Below the pieces are notes generated by a model. The model made no database searches. It was not told where the DNA came from and saw only the letters and a program-made list of their open reading frames with translations. Shown here in pieces: positions 1-8,764 of a stretch of 64,000 bases of DNA; positions within the stretch are counted from its first letter, which is position 1; every line of letters starts with the position of its first letter. This stretch comes from Streptococcus oralis (GTDB lineage Bacteria; Bacillota; Bacilli; Lactobacillales; Streptococcaceae), in assembly GCF_016028255.1 (NCBI RefSeq), contig NZ_CP065707.1, positions 1,193,001 through 1,257,000 of the forward strand, given 5' to 3'. A program made the translations under genes and the position numbers.

Positions 1-147
1 CATCCTGGAGTTTTGAAAGATCAAGTTTGTAGCCCAGGAGGTTCGACTATCGCTGGTGTAGCAAGTCTGGAGGAACATGCCTTTAGAGGAACAGTCATGG
101 ACGCAGTTCATCAATCTTACAAACGAACACAAGAACTAGGTAAATAA
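1..147 (+). CDS. proC: Pyrroline-5-carboxylate reductase, C-terminal fragment (cut by window start)
   Basis: This is the last 48 codons of a gene that begins before the window. The peptide contains the C-terminal ProC signature: a Pro-Gly-Gly-Ser-Thr segment followed by Ala-Gly and an acidic helix, the part of the enzyme that forms the dimeric active site. ProC reduces 1-pyrroline-5-carboxylate to proline with NAD(P)H in the cytosol. The stop codon TAA is followed at once by an intrinsic terminator, so it ends its transcription unit. Only the tail is visible, so the identification rests on this short but characteristic motif. Confidence 0.85.
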   Translation, partial: HPGVLKDQVCSPGGSTIAGVASLEEHAFRGTVMDAVHQSYKRTQELGK

Positions 148-176
148 GAGGTTGGATGACTCCCAGCCTCTTTTAT
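148..176 (+). terminator. Intrinsic terminator after proC
   Basis: GAGGTTGG (148-155) pairs with CCAGCCTC (163-170), with one G-T wobble, and is followed by TTTTA. It begins directly after the proC stop codon. Confidence 0.75.
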
Positions 177-206
177 GGTCGATTGAATGGAGAAGACACA
201 AAAAGA

Positions 207-237
207 TTGTCACAAAAACCTATTTTTTTGATAGAAT
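207..237 (+). promoter_or_regulatory. Possible promoter of the tmk operon
   Basis: TTGTCA (207-212) and TAGAAT (232-237) are separated by 19 bases, slightly longer than ideal. This is the best sigma-70-like match between the proC terminator and tmk. Confidence 0.35.
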
Positions 238-267
238 AGAAGGTAGAAAAAAAGAAATGAGTTAGAC

Positions 268-906
268 ATGTCAAAAGGATTTTTAGTCTCTCTTGAGGGA
301 CCAGAGGGAGCAGGGAAGACCAGTGTTTTAGAGGCTCTACTCCCAATTTTAGAGGAAAAAGGAGTAGAAGTGTTGACGACCCGTGAGCCAGGTGGAGTCT
401 TGATTGGGGAGAAGATTCGTCAAGTGATTTTGGATCCAAGTCATACTCAGATGGATCCTAAAACGGAACTCCTTCTCTATATCGCAAGTCGCAGACAGCA
501 CTTAGTGGAAAAAGTTCTCCCAGCCCTTGAAGCTGGTAAGTTGGTCATTATGGACCGCTTCATCGATAGTTCCGTTGCTTATCAGGGATTTGGCCGTGGC
601 TTGGACATTGATGCCATTGATTGGCTCAATCACTTTGCGACAGATGGACTTAAACCCGATTTGACACTCTATTTTGACATCGAGGTGGAAGAAGGATTGG
701 CTCGTATTGCTGCTAATAGTGATCGGGAGGTCAATCGTTTGGACTTGGAAGGTTTGGACTTGCATCAAAAAGTTCGTCAAGGCTATCTTTCTCTTCTGGA
801 CAAAGAAGGAAATCGCATTGTCAAGATTGATGCGAGTCTTCCTTTGGAGCAAGTTGTGGAAACGACCAAGGCTGTCTTATTTGACAGAATGGGCTTGGAT
901 AAATGA
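268..906 (+). CDS. tmk: Thymidylate kinase
   Basis: TMK phosphorylates dTMP to dTDP with ATP, the step shared by de novo and salvage routes to dTTP, in the cytosol. The 212-residue length is normal for the bacterial enzyme. The P-loop reads GPEGAGKT at residues 11-18 and the DR motif that positions the acceptor phosphate is at D96-R97, followed by the Ser-Ser-Val-Ala-Tyr-Gln substrate segment. It opens the tmk-holB-yabA-rsmI operon and overlaps holB by four bases, which implies translational coupling. The Shine-Dalgarno sequence before the ATG is weak. Identification is firm. Confidence 0.97.
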   Translation: MSKGFLVSLEGPEGAGKTSVLEALLPILEEKGVEVLTTREPGGVLIGEKIRQVILDPSHTQMDPKTELLLYIASRRQHLVEKVLPALEAGKLVIMDRFIDSSVAYQGFGRGLDIDAIDWLNHFATDGLKPDLTLYFDIEVEEGLARIAANSDREVNRLDLEGLDLHQKVRQGYLSLLDKEGNRIVKIDASLPLEQVVETTKAVLFDRMGLDK

Positions 907-1793
907 AACAAGATCAACTAAAGGCTTGGCAGCCAGACCAGTTTGATCGTTTTGTACGTATCCTAGAACAAGACCAGCTCAATCATGCTTATCTCTTTTC
1001 AGGTTTCTTTGGAAGCTTGGAAATGGCGCAGTTTTTGGCTAAGAGCCTCTTTTGTACGGATAAGGTAGGCGTTTTACCATGCGAGAAATGCCGAAACTGC
1101 AAGCTGATTGAACAGGAAGAATTTCCCGATGTTACTTTAATCAAGCCAGTCAATCAGGTCATTAAGACAGAACGGATTCGAGAATTGGTGGGTCAGTTTT
1201 CCCAAGCAGGGATTGAAAGTCAACAACAGGTTTTTGTTATCGAGCAGGCGGAGAAAATGCATCCCAACGCAGCCAATTCTCTGCTCAAGGTCATCGAAGA
1301 ACCCCAGAGTGAGGTTTATATTTTCTTCTTGACCAGCGATGAGGAAAAGATATTACCGACTATCCGAAGTCGTACCCAGATTTTCCACTTTAAAAAGCAG
1401 GAAGAAAAACTCATCTTGCTCCTAGAACAAATGGGACTGGTCAAGAAAAAAGCGACTCTTTTAGCCCAGTTTTGTCAATCGCGAGCTGAAGCAGAAAAGT
1501 TGGCAAATCAAGCTAGTTTTTGGACCTTGGTGGATGAAAGTGAACGCCTGCTGACATGGTTATTAGCCAAGAAAAAAGAGAGTTATCTTCAGGTTGCTAA
1601 ATTAGCCAACTTGGCTGATGATAAGGAAAAACAAGATCAGGTTTTACGAATCCTCGAAGTGCTCTGTGGACAGAACCTCTTGCAAGCAAGAGTAAGAGTG
1701 ATTTTACAAGATTTGCTAGAAGCTAGAAAAATGTGGCAGGCTAATGTCAGCTTTCAAAATGCCATGGAATATCTGGTCTTGAAAGAAATATAA
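903..1793 (+). CDS. holB: DNA polymerase III subunit delta' (clamp loader)
   Basis: The delta' subunit is the stator of the clamp-loader complex that places the beta clamp on primed DNA. The 296-residue protein has an AAA+ fold without a working Walker A: the expected GKT loop near residue 30 is degenerate, as usual for delta'. A zinc module is visible at C60, C63 and C66, and an Ile-Arg-Ser-Arg segment around residue 155 supplies the SRC-like sensor arginine. It overlaps tmk by four bases and precedes yabA by 36 bases, the same order as in other streptococci. Confidence 0.95.
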   Translation: MKQDQLKAWQPDQFDRFVRILEQDQLNHAYLFSGFFGSLEMAQFLAKSLFCTDKVGVLPCEKCRNCKLIEQEEFPDVTLIKPVNQVIKTERIRELVGQFSQAGIESQQQVFVIEQAEKMHPNAANSLLKVIEEPQSEVYIFFLTSDEEKILPTIRSRTQIFHFKKQEEKLILLLEQMGLVKKKATLLAQFCQSRAEAEKLANQASFWTLVDESERLLTWLLAKKKESYLQVAKLANLADDKEKQDQVLRILEVLCGQNLLQARVRVILQDLLEARKMWQANVSFQNAMEYLVLKEI

Positions 1794-1829
1794 ACTCAAT
1801 GAAGGATAAAGAAAGGAAAGGGCTGGTTT

Positions 1830-2147
1830 ATGGACAAAAAAGAATTATTTGATGCACTAGACGATTTTTCCCAACAGTTACTGGTGACCTTGGCTGATGT
1901 AGAAGCCATCAAGAAAAATCTCAAGAGCCTAGTAGAGGAAAATACAGCTCTTCGCTTGGAAAATAGTAAATTGCGCGAACGCTTGGGCGAGGTGGAAGCA
2001 GATACACCCGTCAAAGCCAAGCATGTTCGTGAAAGCGTCCGTCGGATCTATAAAGACGGGTTTCACGTATGTAATGATTTTTATGGACAACGTCGAGAGC
2101 AGGACGAGGAATGTATGTTCTGTGATGAGTTGTTATACAGGGAGTGA
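1830..2147 (+). CDS. yabA: Replication initiation control protein YabA
   Basis: YabA restrains replication initiation by binding both DnaA and the beta clamp DnaN. The 105-residue protein has the family layout: an N-terminal coiled coil (about residues 5-55, heptad-rich, forms the tetramer core), a short linker, and a C-terminal zinc-binding module with ligands H79, C81, C95 and C98. Its place between holB and rsmI, within a replication operon, agrees with this role. Length and motifs match the family closely. Confidence 0.95.
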   Translation: MDKKELFDALDDFSQQLLVTLADVEAIKKNLKSLVEENTALRLENSKLRERLGEVEADTPVKAKHVRESVRRIYKDGFHVCNDFYGQRREQDEECMFCDELLYRE

Positions 2148-2149
2148 GC

Positions 2150-3019
2150 ATGCAGATTCAAAAAAGTTTTAAGGGGCAATCTTCCTATGGCAAGCTTTAT
2201 CTAGTGGCAACGCCGATTGGCAATCTAGACGATATGACCTTTCGTGCTATCCAGACTTTGAAAGAGGTGGACTGGATTGCGGCTGAGGACACGCGCAATA
2301 CAGGCCTTTTGCTCAAGCATTTTGACATTTCCACCAAGCAGATTAGTTTTCATGAGCACAATGCCAAGGAAAAAATTCCTGATTTGATTGAGTTCTTGAA
2401 AGCGGGGCAAAGTATTGCTCAGGTTTCTGATGCGGGTCTGCCTAGCATCTCGGATCCTGGTCATGATTTGGTCAAGGCAGCTATTGAGGAAGATATTGCA
2501 GTAGTGACAGTTCCAGGTGCTTCTGCAGGGATTTCTGCCTTAATTGCTAGTGGCCTAGCACCACAACCACATATCTTTTACGGTTTCTTACCTAGAAAAT
2601 CAGGACAGCAAAAGCAATTTTTCGACTTAAAAAAAGATTACCCAGAAACTCAGATTTTCTATGAATCCCCCCACCGTGTGGCAGATACATTGGAAAATAT
2701 GCTAGAAGTCTACGGTGACCGCTCGGTAGTCTTGGTCAGGGAATTGACTAAAATCTATGAAGAATATCAACGAGGAAAGATCTCTGAATTGCTAGAAAGC
2801 CTCGCTGAAACGCCACTCAAAGGCGAATGCCTTCTCATAGTTGAAGGTGCCAGTCAGGATGTGGAGGAAAAGGACGAGGAAGACTTGTTTTTAGAAATTC
2901 AAGCCCGTATCCAAGAAGGCATGAAGAAAAATCAAGCCATTAAGGAAGTTGCGAAACTCTACCAGTGGAATAAAAGCCAGCTCTACGCTGCCTACCACGA
3001 CTGGGAAGAAAATCAATAA
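2150..3019 (+). CDS. rsmI: 16S rRNA 2'-O-ribose C1402 methyltransferase
   Basis: RsmI methylates the 2'-hydroxyl of C1402 in the ribosomal decoding centre, using SAM. The protein (289 residues) carries the tetrapyrrole-methylase-like fold: a Leu-Val-Ala-Thr-Pro-Ile-Gly-Asn-Leu segment near the start, the AEDTRNT motif near residue 40, and an SDAGLPSISDPG motif near residue 95. I start at ATG 2150 because GGAG lies five bases upstream. A GTG at 2144 is in frame but sits inside that Shine-Dalgarno sequence. The start falls three bases after the yabA stop. Confidence 0.95.
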   Translation: MQIQKSFKGQSSYGKLYLVATPIGNLDDMTFRAIQTLKEVDWIAAEDTRNTGLLLKHFDISTKQISFHEHNAKEKIPDLIEFLKAGQSIAQVSDAGLPSISDPGHDLVKAAIEEDIAVVTVPGASAGISALIASGLAPQPHIFYGFLPRKSGQQKQFFDLKKDYPETQIFYESPHRVADTLENMLEVYGDRSVVLVRELTKIYEEYQRGKISELLESLAETPLKGECLLIVEGASQDVEEKDEEDLFLEIQARIQEGMKKNQAIKEVAKLYQWNKSQLYAAYHDWEENQ

Positions 3020-3106
3020 AATGACTAAACAGGGAAGTTTGCCTTCCTCCCGAAGTGAATATAGCAATCATAAGTATTTTACTACGAATGCTTATTTGGA
3101 GGGGAA

Positions 3107-4042
3107 ATGAAAAGCAAAATGATTAAGAAGGTAATTGGTTTACTGTTTCCTATTCTCACATTATTTATGTTATCTGCATGTAACAACAGAGTCGATCGTG
3201 ATTTAGCTAAAATAGCTATTTCAAACATTCGTTCCGTAGTAGAAGCTGCAGGACTAGAAGCAGAAGGATACTCGACAGCTGATGCATTTGGATATTATGG
3301 ATCTCCGTTTTACGTTGAAGGAAATACGAAATTTGTTGATGTCTATGTGGATTTTGAAAAAGATTATGTTGAGAGCACTCCAGTCCTTAAATACAATTCG
3401 AGGCTTAAAGAAGTTGAAAAGAAAAAATTCTTTGGTTTTTCTAAGAAAACAGTCTACCGTTTAGAAATGGAGTATGTTTCTGGTGATGACAACTATGACC
3501 GACTTAAGGAAGCTTATAATATATTACTTCAAAGTGGTAGCTTGACTTCAACATATTTAAGCGATGATGTGATTAGGAATCTTTATATTAAAAATTCAAT
3601 TGAATTGGACTCATTTGACTCCTATTATTCTTTGGTTCCAAAAGAAGAATATAGTGGCAACCCCAAAACCCGTCTTGAAGAGAGAGATAAAAGAGAGGCC
3701 ATTTTGAAGACGGATGTAGAAGAACTCACTCCCTTAATTGAGGACCTAGACTCAAGTAGAGTCAACAATCTTGATGAAGAGACGCTTGTTCGTAATCGAG
3801 ATCTACTTTTAAAAAGAGTTGCTGATAATCGTTCAACCTTTAGTATTGAGATAGACATTGATATAGAACAGGTACGAAGACAAAATCTTCAATTGACTAA
3901 TGAAGATATTGACAATTGGACAGAATCTGATTTTCAATACTTACTTGAACAAATACTTCAAAGCGATAAACTACCTAAGAATACAGAAGTACGTTTTACT
4001 ATAAAATATGGAAGCAAACTAAACTGGTATGATTTTAAATAA
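3107..4042 (+). CDS. Uncharacterised lipoprotein
   Basis: I do not recognise this family. The N-terminus is a lipoprotein signal: two lysines, a hydrophobic stretch (residues 9-22) and a Leu-Ser-Ala-Cys lipobox with C25 as the lipidated residue, so it should be anchored outside the membrane. The remaining 285 residues are hydrophilic and rich in Asp, Glu, Lys and Tyr, with an alpha-helical acidic middle part and no visible enzyme motif. The gene is more AT-rich than its neighbours and sits alone between rsmI and a terminator, so it looks like a lineage-specific surface gene. A good Shine-Dalgarno sequence (GGAGG, 3098-3102) supports ATG 3107. Confidence 0.8.
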   Translation: MKSKMIKKVIGLLFPILTLFMLSACNNRVDRDLAKIAISNIRSVVEAAGLEAEGYSTADAFGYYGSPFYVEGNTKFVDVYVDFEKDYVESTPVLKYNSRLKEVEKKKFFGFSKKTVYRLEMEYVSGDDNYDRLKEAYNILLQSGSLTSTYLSDDVIRNLYIKNSIELDSFDSYYSLVPKEEYSGNPKTRLEERDKREAILKTDVEELTPLIEDLDSSRVNNLDEETLVRNRDLLLKRVADNRSTFSIEIDIDIEQVRRQNLQLTNEDIDNWTESDFQYLLEQILQSDKLPKNTEVRFTIKYGSKLNWYDFK

Positions 4043-4068
4043 TTCAGCTTCAATAAACATTAGTTTAT

Positions 4069-4102
4069 GAAAGACATTCAGGAATTCTCCTGTCTGTCTT
4101 TT
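4069..4102 (+). terminator. Intrinsic terminator after the lipoprotein gene
   Basis: AAAGACA (4069-4075) pairs with TGTCTTT (4094-4100), with an inner CAGGA/TCCTG stem, and is followed by a T run. Confidence 0.75.
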
Positions 4103-4116
4103 TACTTAGCTTTTTG

Positions 4117-4122
4117 GTATAA
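4117..4122 (+). promoter_or_regulatory. Extended -10 promoter of trmFO
   Basis: TATAAT preceded by TGG forms an extended -10 element (TGGTATAAT). Transcription would start near 4129, leaving about 90 bases of leader before trmFO. Confidence 0.6.
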
Positions 4123-4220
4123 TGGACCAAGTATAAATTTAGAAAGATTTGTGGGTGTCAAACAGTCTAGTAGCTTGTTTTGATATGAACTTAGGTTCCA
4201 CCCAAAGAGGTATTAGTGTC

Positions 4221-5555
4221 GTGTCTCAATCTTATATCAATGTTATCGGTGCTGGCTTGGCAGGTTCTGAAGCAGCTTACCAAATCGCAGAACGTGGTAT
4301 TCCAGTTAAACTCTATGAAATGCGTGGTGTCAAGTCAACTCCTCAGCACAAAACAGACAATTTTGCTGAATTGGTTTGTTCCAATTCCTTACGTGGGGAT
4401 GCTTTGACAAATGCCGTTGGACTCCTCAAGGAAGAAATGCGTCGCTTGGGTTCTGTCATATTGGAATCTGCTGAAGCTACCCGTGTTCCTGCAGGCGGAG
4501 CCCTGGCGGTGGACCGCGATGGTTTCTCTCAAATGGTGACCGAAAAAGTAGCCAATCATCCCCTGATTGAAGTGGTTCGTGATGAAATTACAGAATTGCC
4601 AACTGACGTTATTACTGTGGTCGCTACAGGTCCTTTGACTAGCGATGCCTTGGCTGAGAAGATTCATGCCCTTAATGACGGTGATGGTTTCTATTTCTAC
4701 GACGCGGCGGCGCCAATTATCGATGTTAACACTATTGATATGAGTAAGGTCTATCTCAAGTCTCGTTATGATAAGGGAGAAGCAGCCTATCTCAACGCTC
4801 CCATGACCAAACAAGAATTTATGGATTTCCATGAAGCCTTGGTCAATGCGGAAGAAGCACCGCTGAATTCTTTTGAAAAAGAAAAATACTTTGAAGGATG
4901 TATGCCTATCGAAGTCATGGCCAAACGTGGTATTAAAACCATGCTTTATGGTCCGATGAAGCCAGTCGGTTTGGAGTATCCAGACGACTACACAGGACCT
5001 CGCGATGGGGAGTTCAAAACACCGTATGCTGTTGTCCAGCTTCGTCAGGATAATGCGGCTGGTAGCCTCTACAATATCGTCGGTTTCCAAACCCACCTCA
5101 AATGGGGAGAACAAAAGCGTGTCTTCCAAATGATTCCGGGTCTTGAAAATGCTGAGTTTGTTCGTTATGGTGTCATGCACCGCAATTCTTACATGGATTC
5201 ACCAAATCTTCTTGAGCAAACCTATCGTTCTAAGAAACAGCCCAACCTCTTCTTTGCTGGTCAAATGACGGGTGTGGAAGGCTATGTTGAGTCAGCAGCT
5301 TCAGGCTTGGTTGCAGGTATTAACGCGGCTCGTCTTTTTAAGGGAGAAGGAGAAGCTATCTTCCCAGAGACAACAGCGATTGGAAGTCTGGCTCATTACA
5401 TCGCCCATGCTGACAGCAAGCATTTCCAACCGATGAACGTCAATTTCGGGATTATCAAGGAGTTAGAAGGCGAGCGTATCCGTGATAAGAAGGCTCGTTA
5501 TGAAAAAATTGCAGAGCGTGCCCTTACCGACTTAGAGGAATTTTTAACGGTCTAA
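4221..5555 (+). CDS. trmFO: Methylenetetrahydrofolate--tRNA (uracil-54-C5)-methyltransferase
   Basis: TrmFO makes ribothymidine 54 in the tRNA T-loop using methylene-THF and FAD. I start at GTG 4221, giving 444 residues, the usual length. Upstream in-frame codons from 4149 encode an unrelated 24-residue extension. A GAGG sequence lies at 4207-4210, so spacing is rather long. The dinucleotide fold [10 protein letters not shown] begins at residue 9, the conserved Cys-Ser-Asn-Ser-Leu segment with the catalytic region follows near residue 53, and a second FAD-contacting segment with [16 protein letters not shown] is near residue 350. It has its own promoter and is not close enough to neighbours to share one with certainty. 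Confidence 0.95.
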   Translation: MSQSYINVIGAGLAGSEAAYQIAERGIPVKLYEMRGVKSTPQHKTDNFAELVCSNSLRGDALTNAVGLLKEEMRRLGSVILESAEATRVPAGGALAVDRDGFSQMVTEKVANHPLIEVVRDEITELPTDVITVVATGPLTSDALAEKIHALNDGDGFYFYDAAAPIIDVNTIDMSKVYLKSRYDKGEAAYLNAPMTKQEFMDFHEALVNAEEAPLNSFEKEKYFEGCMPIEVMAKRGIKTMLYGPMKPVGLEYPDDYTGPRDGEFKTPYAVVQLRQDNAAGSLYNIVGFQTHLKWGEQKRVFQMIPGLENAEFVRYGVMHRNSYMDSPNLLEQTYRSKKQPNLFFAGQMTGVEGYVESAASGLVAGINAARLFKGEGEAIFPETTAIGSLAHYIAHADSKHFQPMNVNFGIIKELEGERIRDKKARYEKIAERALTDLEEFLTV

Positions 5556-5560
5556 TTTTT

Positions 5561-5588
5561 TTGAAAGAATTGCTCATGATACTATAAA
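5561..5588 (+). promoter_or_regulatory. Possible promoter of pyrH-frr
   Basis: TTGAAA (5561-5566) and TATAAA (5583-5588) with 16 bases between. A second candidate -10, TAAAAT, lies about 25 bases further down. The choice is uncertain. Confidence 0.35.
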
Positions 5589-5638
5589 AATCTTAGAAAT
5601 TGTGATAAAATAGGTAGGATAAAAAAAGGAGAGTAAAA

Positions 5639-6376
5639 ATGGCTAACCCCAAGTATAAACGTATTTTAATCAAGTTATCAGGTGAAGCCCTTGCCGGTGA
5701 ACGTGGCGTAGGGATTGATATCCAGACAGTTCAAAAAATCGCAAAAGAGATTCAAGAAGTTCATAGCTTAGGTATCGAAATTGCCCTTGTTATTGGTGGA
5801 GGAAATCTCTGGCGTGGAGAACCTGCAGCAGAAGCAGGAATGGACCGCGTTCAGGCAGATTACACTGGAATGCTTGGGACCGTGATGAATGCTCTTGTGA
5901 TGGCAGATTCATTGCAGCAAGTTGGCGTCGATACACGTGTGCAAACGGCTATCTCTATGCAACAAGTGGCAGAACCTTACGTACGTGGACGTGCCCTTCG
6001 TCATCTAGAAAAAGGCCGCATCGTTATCTTTGGTGCTGGAATTGGTTCACCTTACTTCTCAACAGATACAACAGCAGCCCTTCGTGCAGCTGAAATCGAA
6101 GCGGATGCCATTCTTATGGCTAAAAATGGCGTAGATGGTGTTTACAATGCCGATCCTAAGAAAGACAAGACTGCCGTTAAGTTTGAAGAATTGACCCACC
6201 GTGACGTTATCAACAAAGGTCTTCGTATCATGGACTCAACAGCTTCAACCCTCTCTATGGATAACGACATTGACTTGGTTGTCTTTAACATGAACCAACC
6301 AGGCAACATCAAACGTGTCGTATTTGGTGAAAATATCGGAACAACAGTTTCAAACAATATCGAAGAAAAGGAATAA
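5639..6376 (+). CDS. pyrH: UMP kinase
   Basis: PyrH phosphorylates UMP to UDP, a hexameric cytosolic enzyme of the amino-acid-kinase fold, regulated by GTP and UTP. The 245-residue protein begins with the kinase fold segment Leu-Ile-Lys-Leu-Ser-Gly-Glu-Ala, has the [10 protein letters not shown] nucleotide loop near residue 51, and the [17 protein letters not shown]-binding segment near residue 160. A clean AGGAGAG Shine-Dalgarno precedes the ATG. It is followed seven bases later by frr, the conserved pair in Firmicutes. Confidence 0.97.
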   Translation: MANPKYKRILIKLSGEALAGERGVGIDIQTVQKIAKEIQEVHSLGIEIALVIGGGNLWRGEPAAEAGMDRVQADYTGMLGTVMNALVMADSLQQVGVDTRVQTAISMQQVAEPYVRGRALRHLEKGRIVIFGAGIGSPYFSTDTTAALRAAEIEADAILMAKNGVDGVYNADPKKDKTAVKFEELTHRDVINKGLRIMDSTASTLSMDNDIDLVVFNMNQPGNIKRVVFGENIGTTVSNNIEEKE

Positions 6377-6383
6377 GAAAATT

Positions 6384-6941
6384 ATGGCTAATGCAATTGT
6401 AGAAAAAGCTAAAGAGAGAATGACCCAGTCTCACCAATCACTTGCTCGTGAATTTGGTGGAATCCGTGCCGGTCGTGCCAACGCAAGCTTGCTAGACCGT
6501 ATCCACGTAGAATACTATGGAGTCGAAACTCCTCTTAACCAAATCGCTTCAATTACCATTCCAGAAGCGCGTGTCTTGTTGGTAACACCATTTGACAAGT
6601 CTTCATTGAAAGACATCGAACGTGCCTTGAACGCTTCTGACCTTGGTATCACACCAGCTAATGACGGTTCTGTGATCCGCTTGGTTATCCCTGCTCTTAC
6701 TGAAGAGACTCGTCGTGACCTTGCCAAAGAAGTGAAGAAGGTCGGTGAAAATGCTAAAGTGGCTATCCGCAATATCCGTCGCGATGCTATGGACGAAGCC
6801 AAGAAACAAGAAAAAGCAAAAGAAATCACTGAAGACGAATTGAAGACTCTTGAAAAAGATATTCAAAAAGTAACAGACGACGCTGTGAAACACATCGACG
6901 ACATGACTGCCAATAAAGAAAAAGAAATCTTGGAAGTCTAA
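6384..6941 (+). CDS. frr: Ribosome recycling factor
   Basis: RRF, with EF-G, splits the ribosome after termination. I start at ATG 6384, giving exactly the 185 residues typical of RRF. An in-frame upstream start at 6315 would lie inside pyrH and add an unrelated extension. The sequence is the standard two-domain form: a three-helix bundle (N- and C-terminal parts) with the hinge region Ile-Pro-Glu-Ala-Arg near residue 55 and an Arg-Arg-Asp-Ala motif near residue 132. It is co-transcribed with pyrH. Confidence 0.97.
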   Translation: MANAIVEKAKERMTQSHQSLAREFGGIRAGRANASLLDRIHVEYYGVETPLNQIASITIPEARVLLVTPFDKSSLKDIERALNASDLGITPANDGSVIRLVIPALTEETRRDLAKEVKKVGENAKVAIRNIRRDAMDEAKKQEKAKEITEDELKTLEKDIQKVTDDAVKHIDDMTANKEKEILEV

Positions 6942-6952
6942 AAATAAACAGA

Positions 6953-6985
6953 AAAACTCAGTTGGCATTGCTGGCTGAGTTTTAT
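6953..6985 (+). terminator. Terminator or attenuator between frr and cvfB
   Basis: AAAACTCAG (6953-6961) pairs with CTGAGTTTT (6975-6983). The 3' arm itself supplies the T run. cvfB starts only 16 bases later, so it may give partial read-through rather than full separation. Confidence 0.65.
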
Positions 6986-7000
6986 TCGAAAGAAGGAAAT

Positions 7001-7855
7001 ATGAATACAAATCTTGCTAGTTTTATCGTTGGACTTATCATCGATGAAAATGACCGTTTTTACTTTGTGCAAAAGGATGGTCAAACTTATGCTCTTGCTA
7101 AGGAAGAAGGTCAACATTCGGTAGGTGATACGGTCAAAGGTTTTGCCTATACCGATATGAAGCAAAAACTCCGCTTGACCACTCTAGAAGTGACTGCCAC
7201 TCAGGACCAATTTGGTTGGGGAACCGTAACGGAAGTTCGTAAGGACTTGGGTGTCTTTGTGGATACAGGTCTACCTGATAAGGAAATCGTTGTGTCACTC
7301 GATATCCTCCCTGAGCTCAAGGAACTCTGGCCAAAGAAAGGTGATCAACTTTACATCCGCCTTGAAGTAGATAAGAAAGACCGCATCTGGGGACTCTTGG
7401 CTTATCAAGAAGACTTTCAACGTTTGGCTTGTCCTGCCTACAACAATATGCAGAACCAAAACTGGCCAGCCATTGTATATCGTCTCAAGCTGTCAGGAAC
7501 CTTTGTTTACTTGCCAGAGAATAACATGCTTGGTTTTATCCACCCAAGTGAGCGCTACGCAGAGCCACGTTTGGGACAAGTGCTAGATGCGCGTGTTATC
7601 GGTTTCCGTGAAGTGGACCGTACCTTGAACCTATCCCTCAAACCACGTTCCTTTGAAATGTTGGAAAATGATGCTCAGATGATTTTGACCTACTTGGAAA
7701 GCAATGGCGGTTTCATGACCTTAAATGATAAGTCATCTCCTGATGACATCAAGGCAACCTTTGGCATCTCAAAAGGCCAGTTCAAGAAAGCACTCGGCGG
7801 CTTGATGAAGGCTGGTAAAATCAAGCAAGACCAGTTTGGGACAGAGTTGATTTAG
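7001..7855 (+). CDS. cvfB: S1-domain RNA-binding regulator CvfB
   Basis: CvfB-family proteins bind RNA through S1-like domains and a C-terminal winged helix, and affect virulence gene expression in staphylococci. The start at ATG 7001 follows AGAAGG and gives 284 residues, the family norm; the longer frame from 6962 runs through the terminator hairpin. Three S1-like OB modules occupy about residues 5-60, 65-140 and 145-215, and the winged-helix tail lies at about 220-284. No operon partner is obvious beyond possible read-through from frr. Confidence 0.93.
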   Translation: MNTNLASFIVGLIIDENDRFYFVQKDGQTYALAKEEGQHSVGDTVKGFAYTDMKQKLRLTTLEVTATQDQFGWGTVTEVRKDLGVFVDTGLPDKEIVVSLDILPELKELWPKKGDQLYIRLEVDKKDRIWGLLAYQEDFQRLACPAYNNMQNQNWPAIVYRLKLSGTFVYLPENNMLGFIHPSERYAEPRLGQVLDARVIGFREVDRTLNLSLKPRSFEMLENDAQMILTYLESNGGFMTLNDKSSPDDIKATFGISKGQFKKALGGLMKAGKIKQDQFGTELI

Positions 7856-7866
7856 GCCTTATAGAA

Positions 7867-8472
7867 ATGATAAAGAAACTTGAAGAAATGAGTTTAGAGG
7901 AACTCTGGCAACTTTTTCCTATTTTTCTAGTAGAGCACAAATCAGAGTGGGGAGACTGGTATGAATTGGAAAAAACAAATTTGAAAAAAATATTGGGTGC
8001 AAATGTTATTAAAAGAATAGAACATATCGGTAGCACTGCTATCCCTAATATTTGGGCCAAAAATATCGTTGATATTCTGCTAGAAGTAGGTAGAATAGAG
8101 GATTTAGCAAGAGTTAGGGATTTATTGGTGAAGAATGGTTGGCTAGTGATGTCGGAAAGTCCCAACAGGATTTCGCTAAATAAAGGATATACAGAGCAGG
8201 GATTTGCTGAGAAAGTTTTTCATTTACATTTGCGAATGGCGGGAGATCATGACGAGATTTATTTTAGAGATTATCTCTGCCAGCATCCAGATATTGCCCA
8301 AGCGTATCAGGAATTAAAACTAAGTTTGTGGAAAAAATTTGAACACAATCGAGACGCCTATACAGATGCAAAAACAGATTTTATAAACCACTACGTTTCA
8401 GAGGCTAAGTCCAGTAATTTTCAAGAATCAGAAAAGTGTCATCAAAAAACTCTTGATAGGAGAAAGAATTGA
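7867..8472 (+). CDS. GrpB family protein (nucleotidyltransferase-like)
   Basis: The 201-residue protein matches the GrpB/UPF0157 family, which has a nucleotidyltransferase-like fold and no settled function in most bacteria. The hallmark is [10 protein letters not shown] near residue 55, followed by Lys-Asn-Ile-Val-Asp-Ile that carries the fold's acidic residue, and a His-Leu-His segment near residue 120. It starts 11 bases after cvfB and overlaps the next gene by four bases, so the three genes are probably one transcript. Substrate cannot be told from the sequence. Confidence 0.85.
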   Translation: MIKKLEEMSLEELWQLFPIFLVEHKSEWGDWYELEKTNLKKILGANVIKRIEHIGSTAIPNIWAKNIVDILLEVGRIEDLARVRDLLVKNGWLVMSESPNRISLNKGYTEQGFAEKVFHLHLRMAGDHDEIYFRDYLCQHPDIAQAYQELKLSLWKKFEHNRDAYTDAKTDFINHYVSEAKSSNFQESEKCHQKTLDRRKN

Positions 8473-8684
8473 GAAAATCATTTTACACTTGGCTCATGAC
8501 CGAGCGCAATCCTAAAAGTAATAGCCCCAAAGCCACCTTGGCAGACCTCGCTTTTGAAGAGTCAGCCTTCCCAAAACACACGGATGATTTTGATGAGGTG
8601 AGTCGCTTTTTGGAGGAGCATGCCAGCTTCTCTTTTAACCTAGGAGACTTTGACGCCATCTGGCAAGAATACTTAGAACACTAG
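8469..8684 (+). CDS. YozE SAM-like family protein
   Basis: A 71-residue protein of the YozE family (helical, SAM-domain-like fold, function unknown), conserved as a single small gene in Firmicutes. The opening Ser-Phe-Tyr-Thr-Trp-Leu-Met and the C-terminal Phe-Asp-Ala-Ile-Trp-Gln-Glu-Tyr segment are the family signature. The start is TTG 8469, which overlaps the TGA of the GrpB gene; AGGAG stands upstream at the right distance. No cysteine, signal or membrane segment is present. Confidence 0.9.
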   Translation: MRKSFYTWLMTERNPKSNSPKATLADLAFEESAFPKHTDDFDEVSRFLEEHASFSFNLGDFDAIWQEYLEH

Positions 8685-8724
8685 AGACAATGAGATGAGG
8701 CTAGTATTTTATTGTTCTCTTTGC

Positions 8725-8730
8725 TATAAT
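8725..8730 (+). promoter_or_regulatory. Extended -10 promoter of phoH
   Basis: TATAAT preceded by TGC. It lies 35 bases before the phoH start. Confidence 0.6.
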
Positions 8731-8764
8731 AAAAAGAAATAAACGGATTAGAGAGGTTCTTTAT

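Noticed and set aside
4149..4220. 24-codon extension of trmFO
   Set aside because: No ribosome site for the upstream ATG, and the 444-residue length from GTG 4221 is that of the family.
4389..5180. 263-codon open frame on the minus strand
   Set aside because: It is fully antisense to trmFO, has no ribosome site or promoter, and its peptide is rich in His, Phe and Ile runs typical of a shadow frame.
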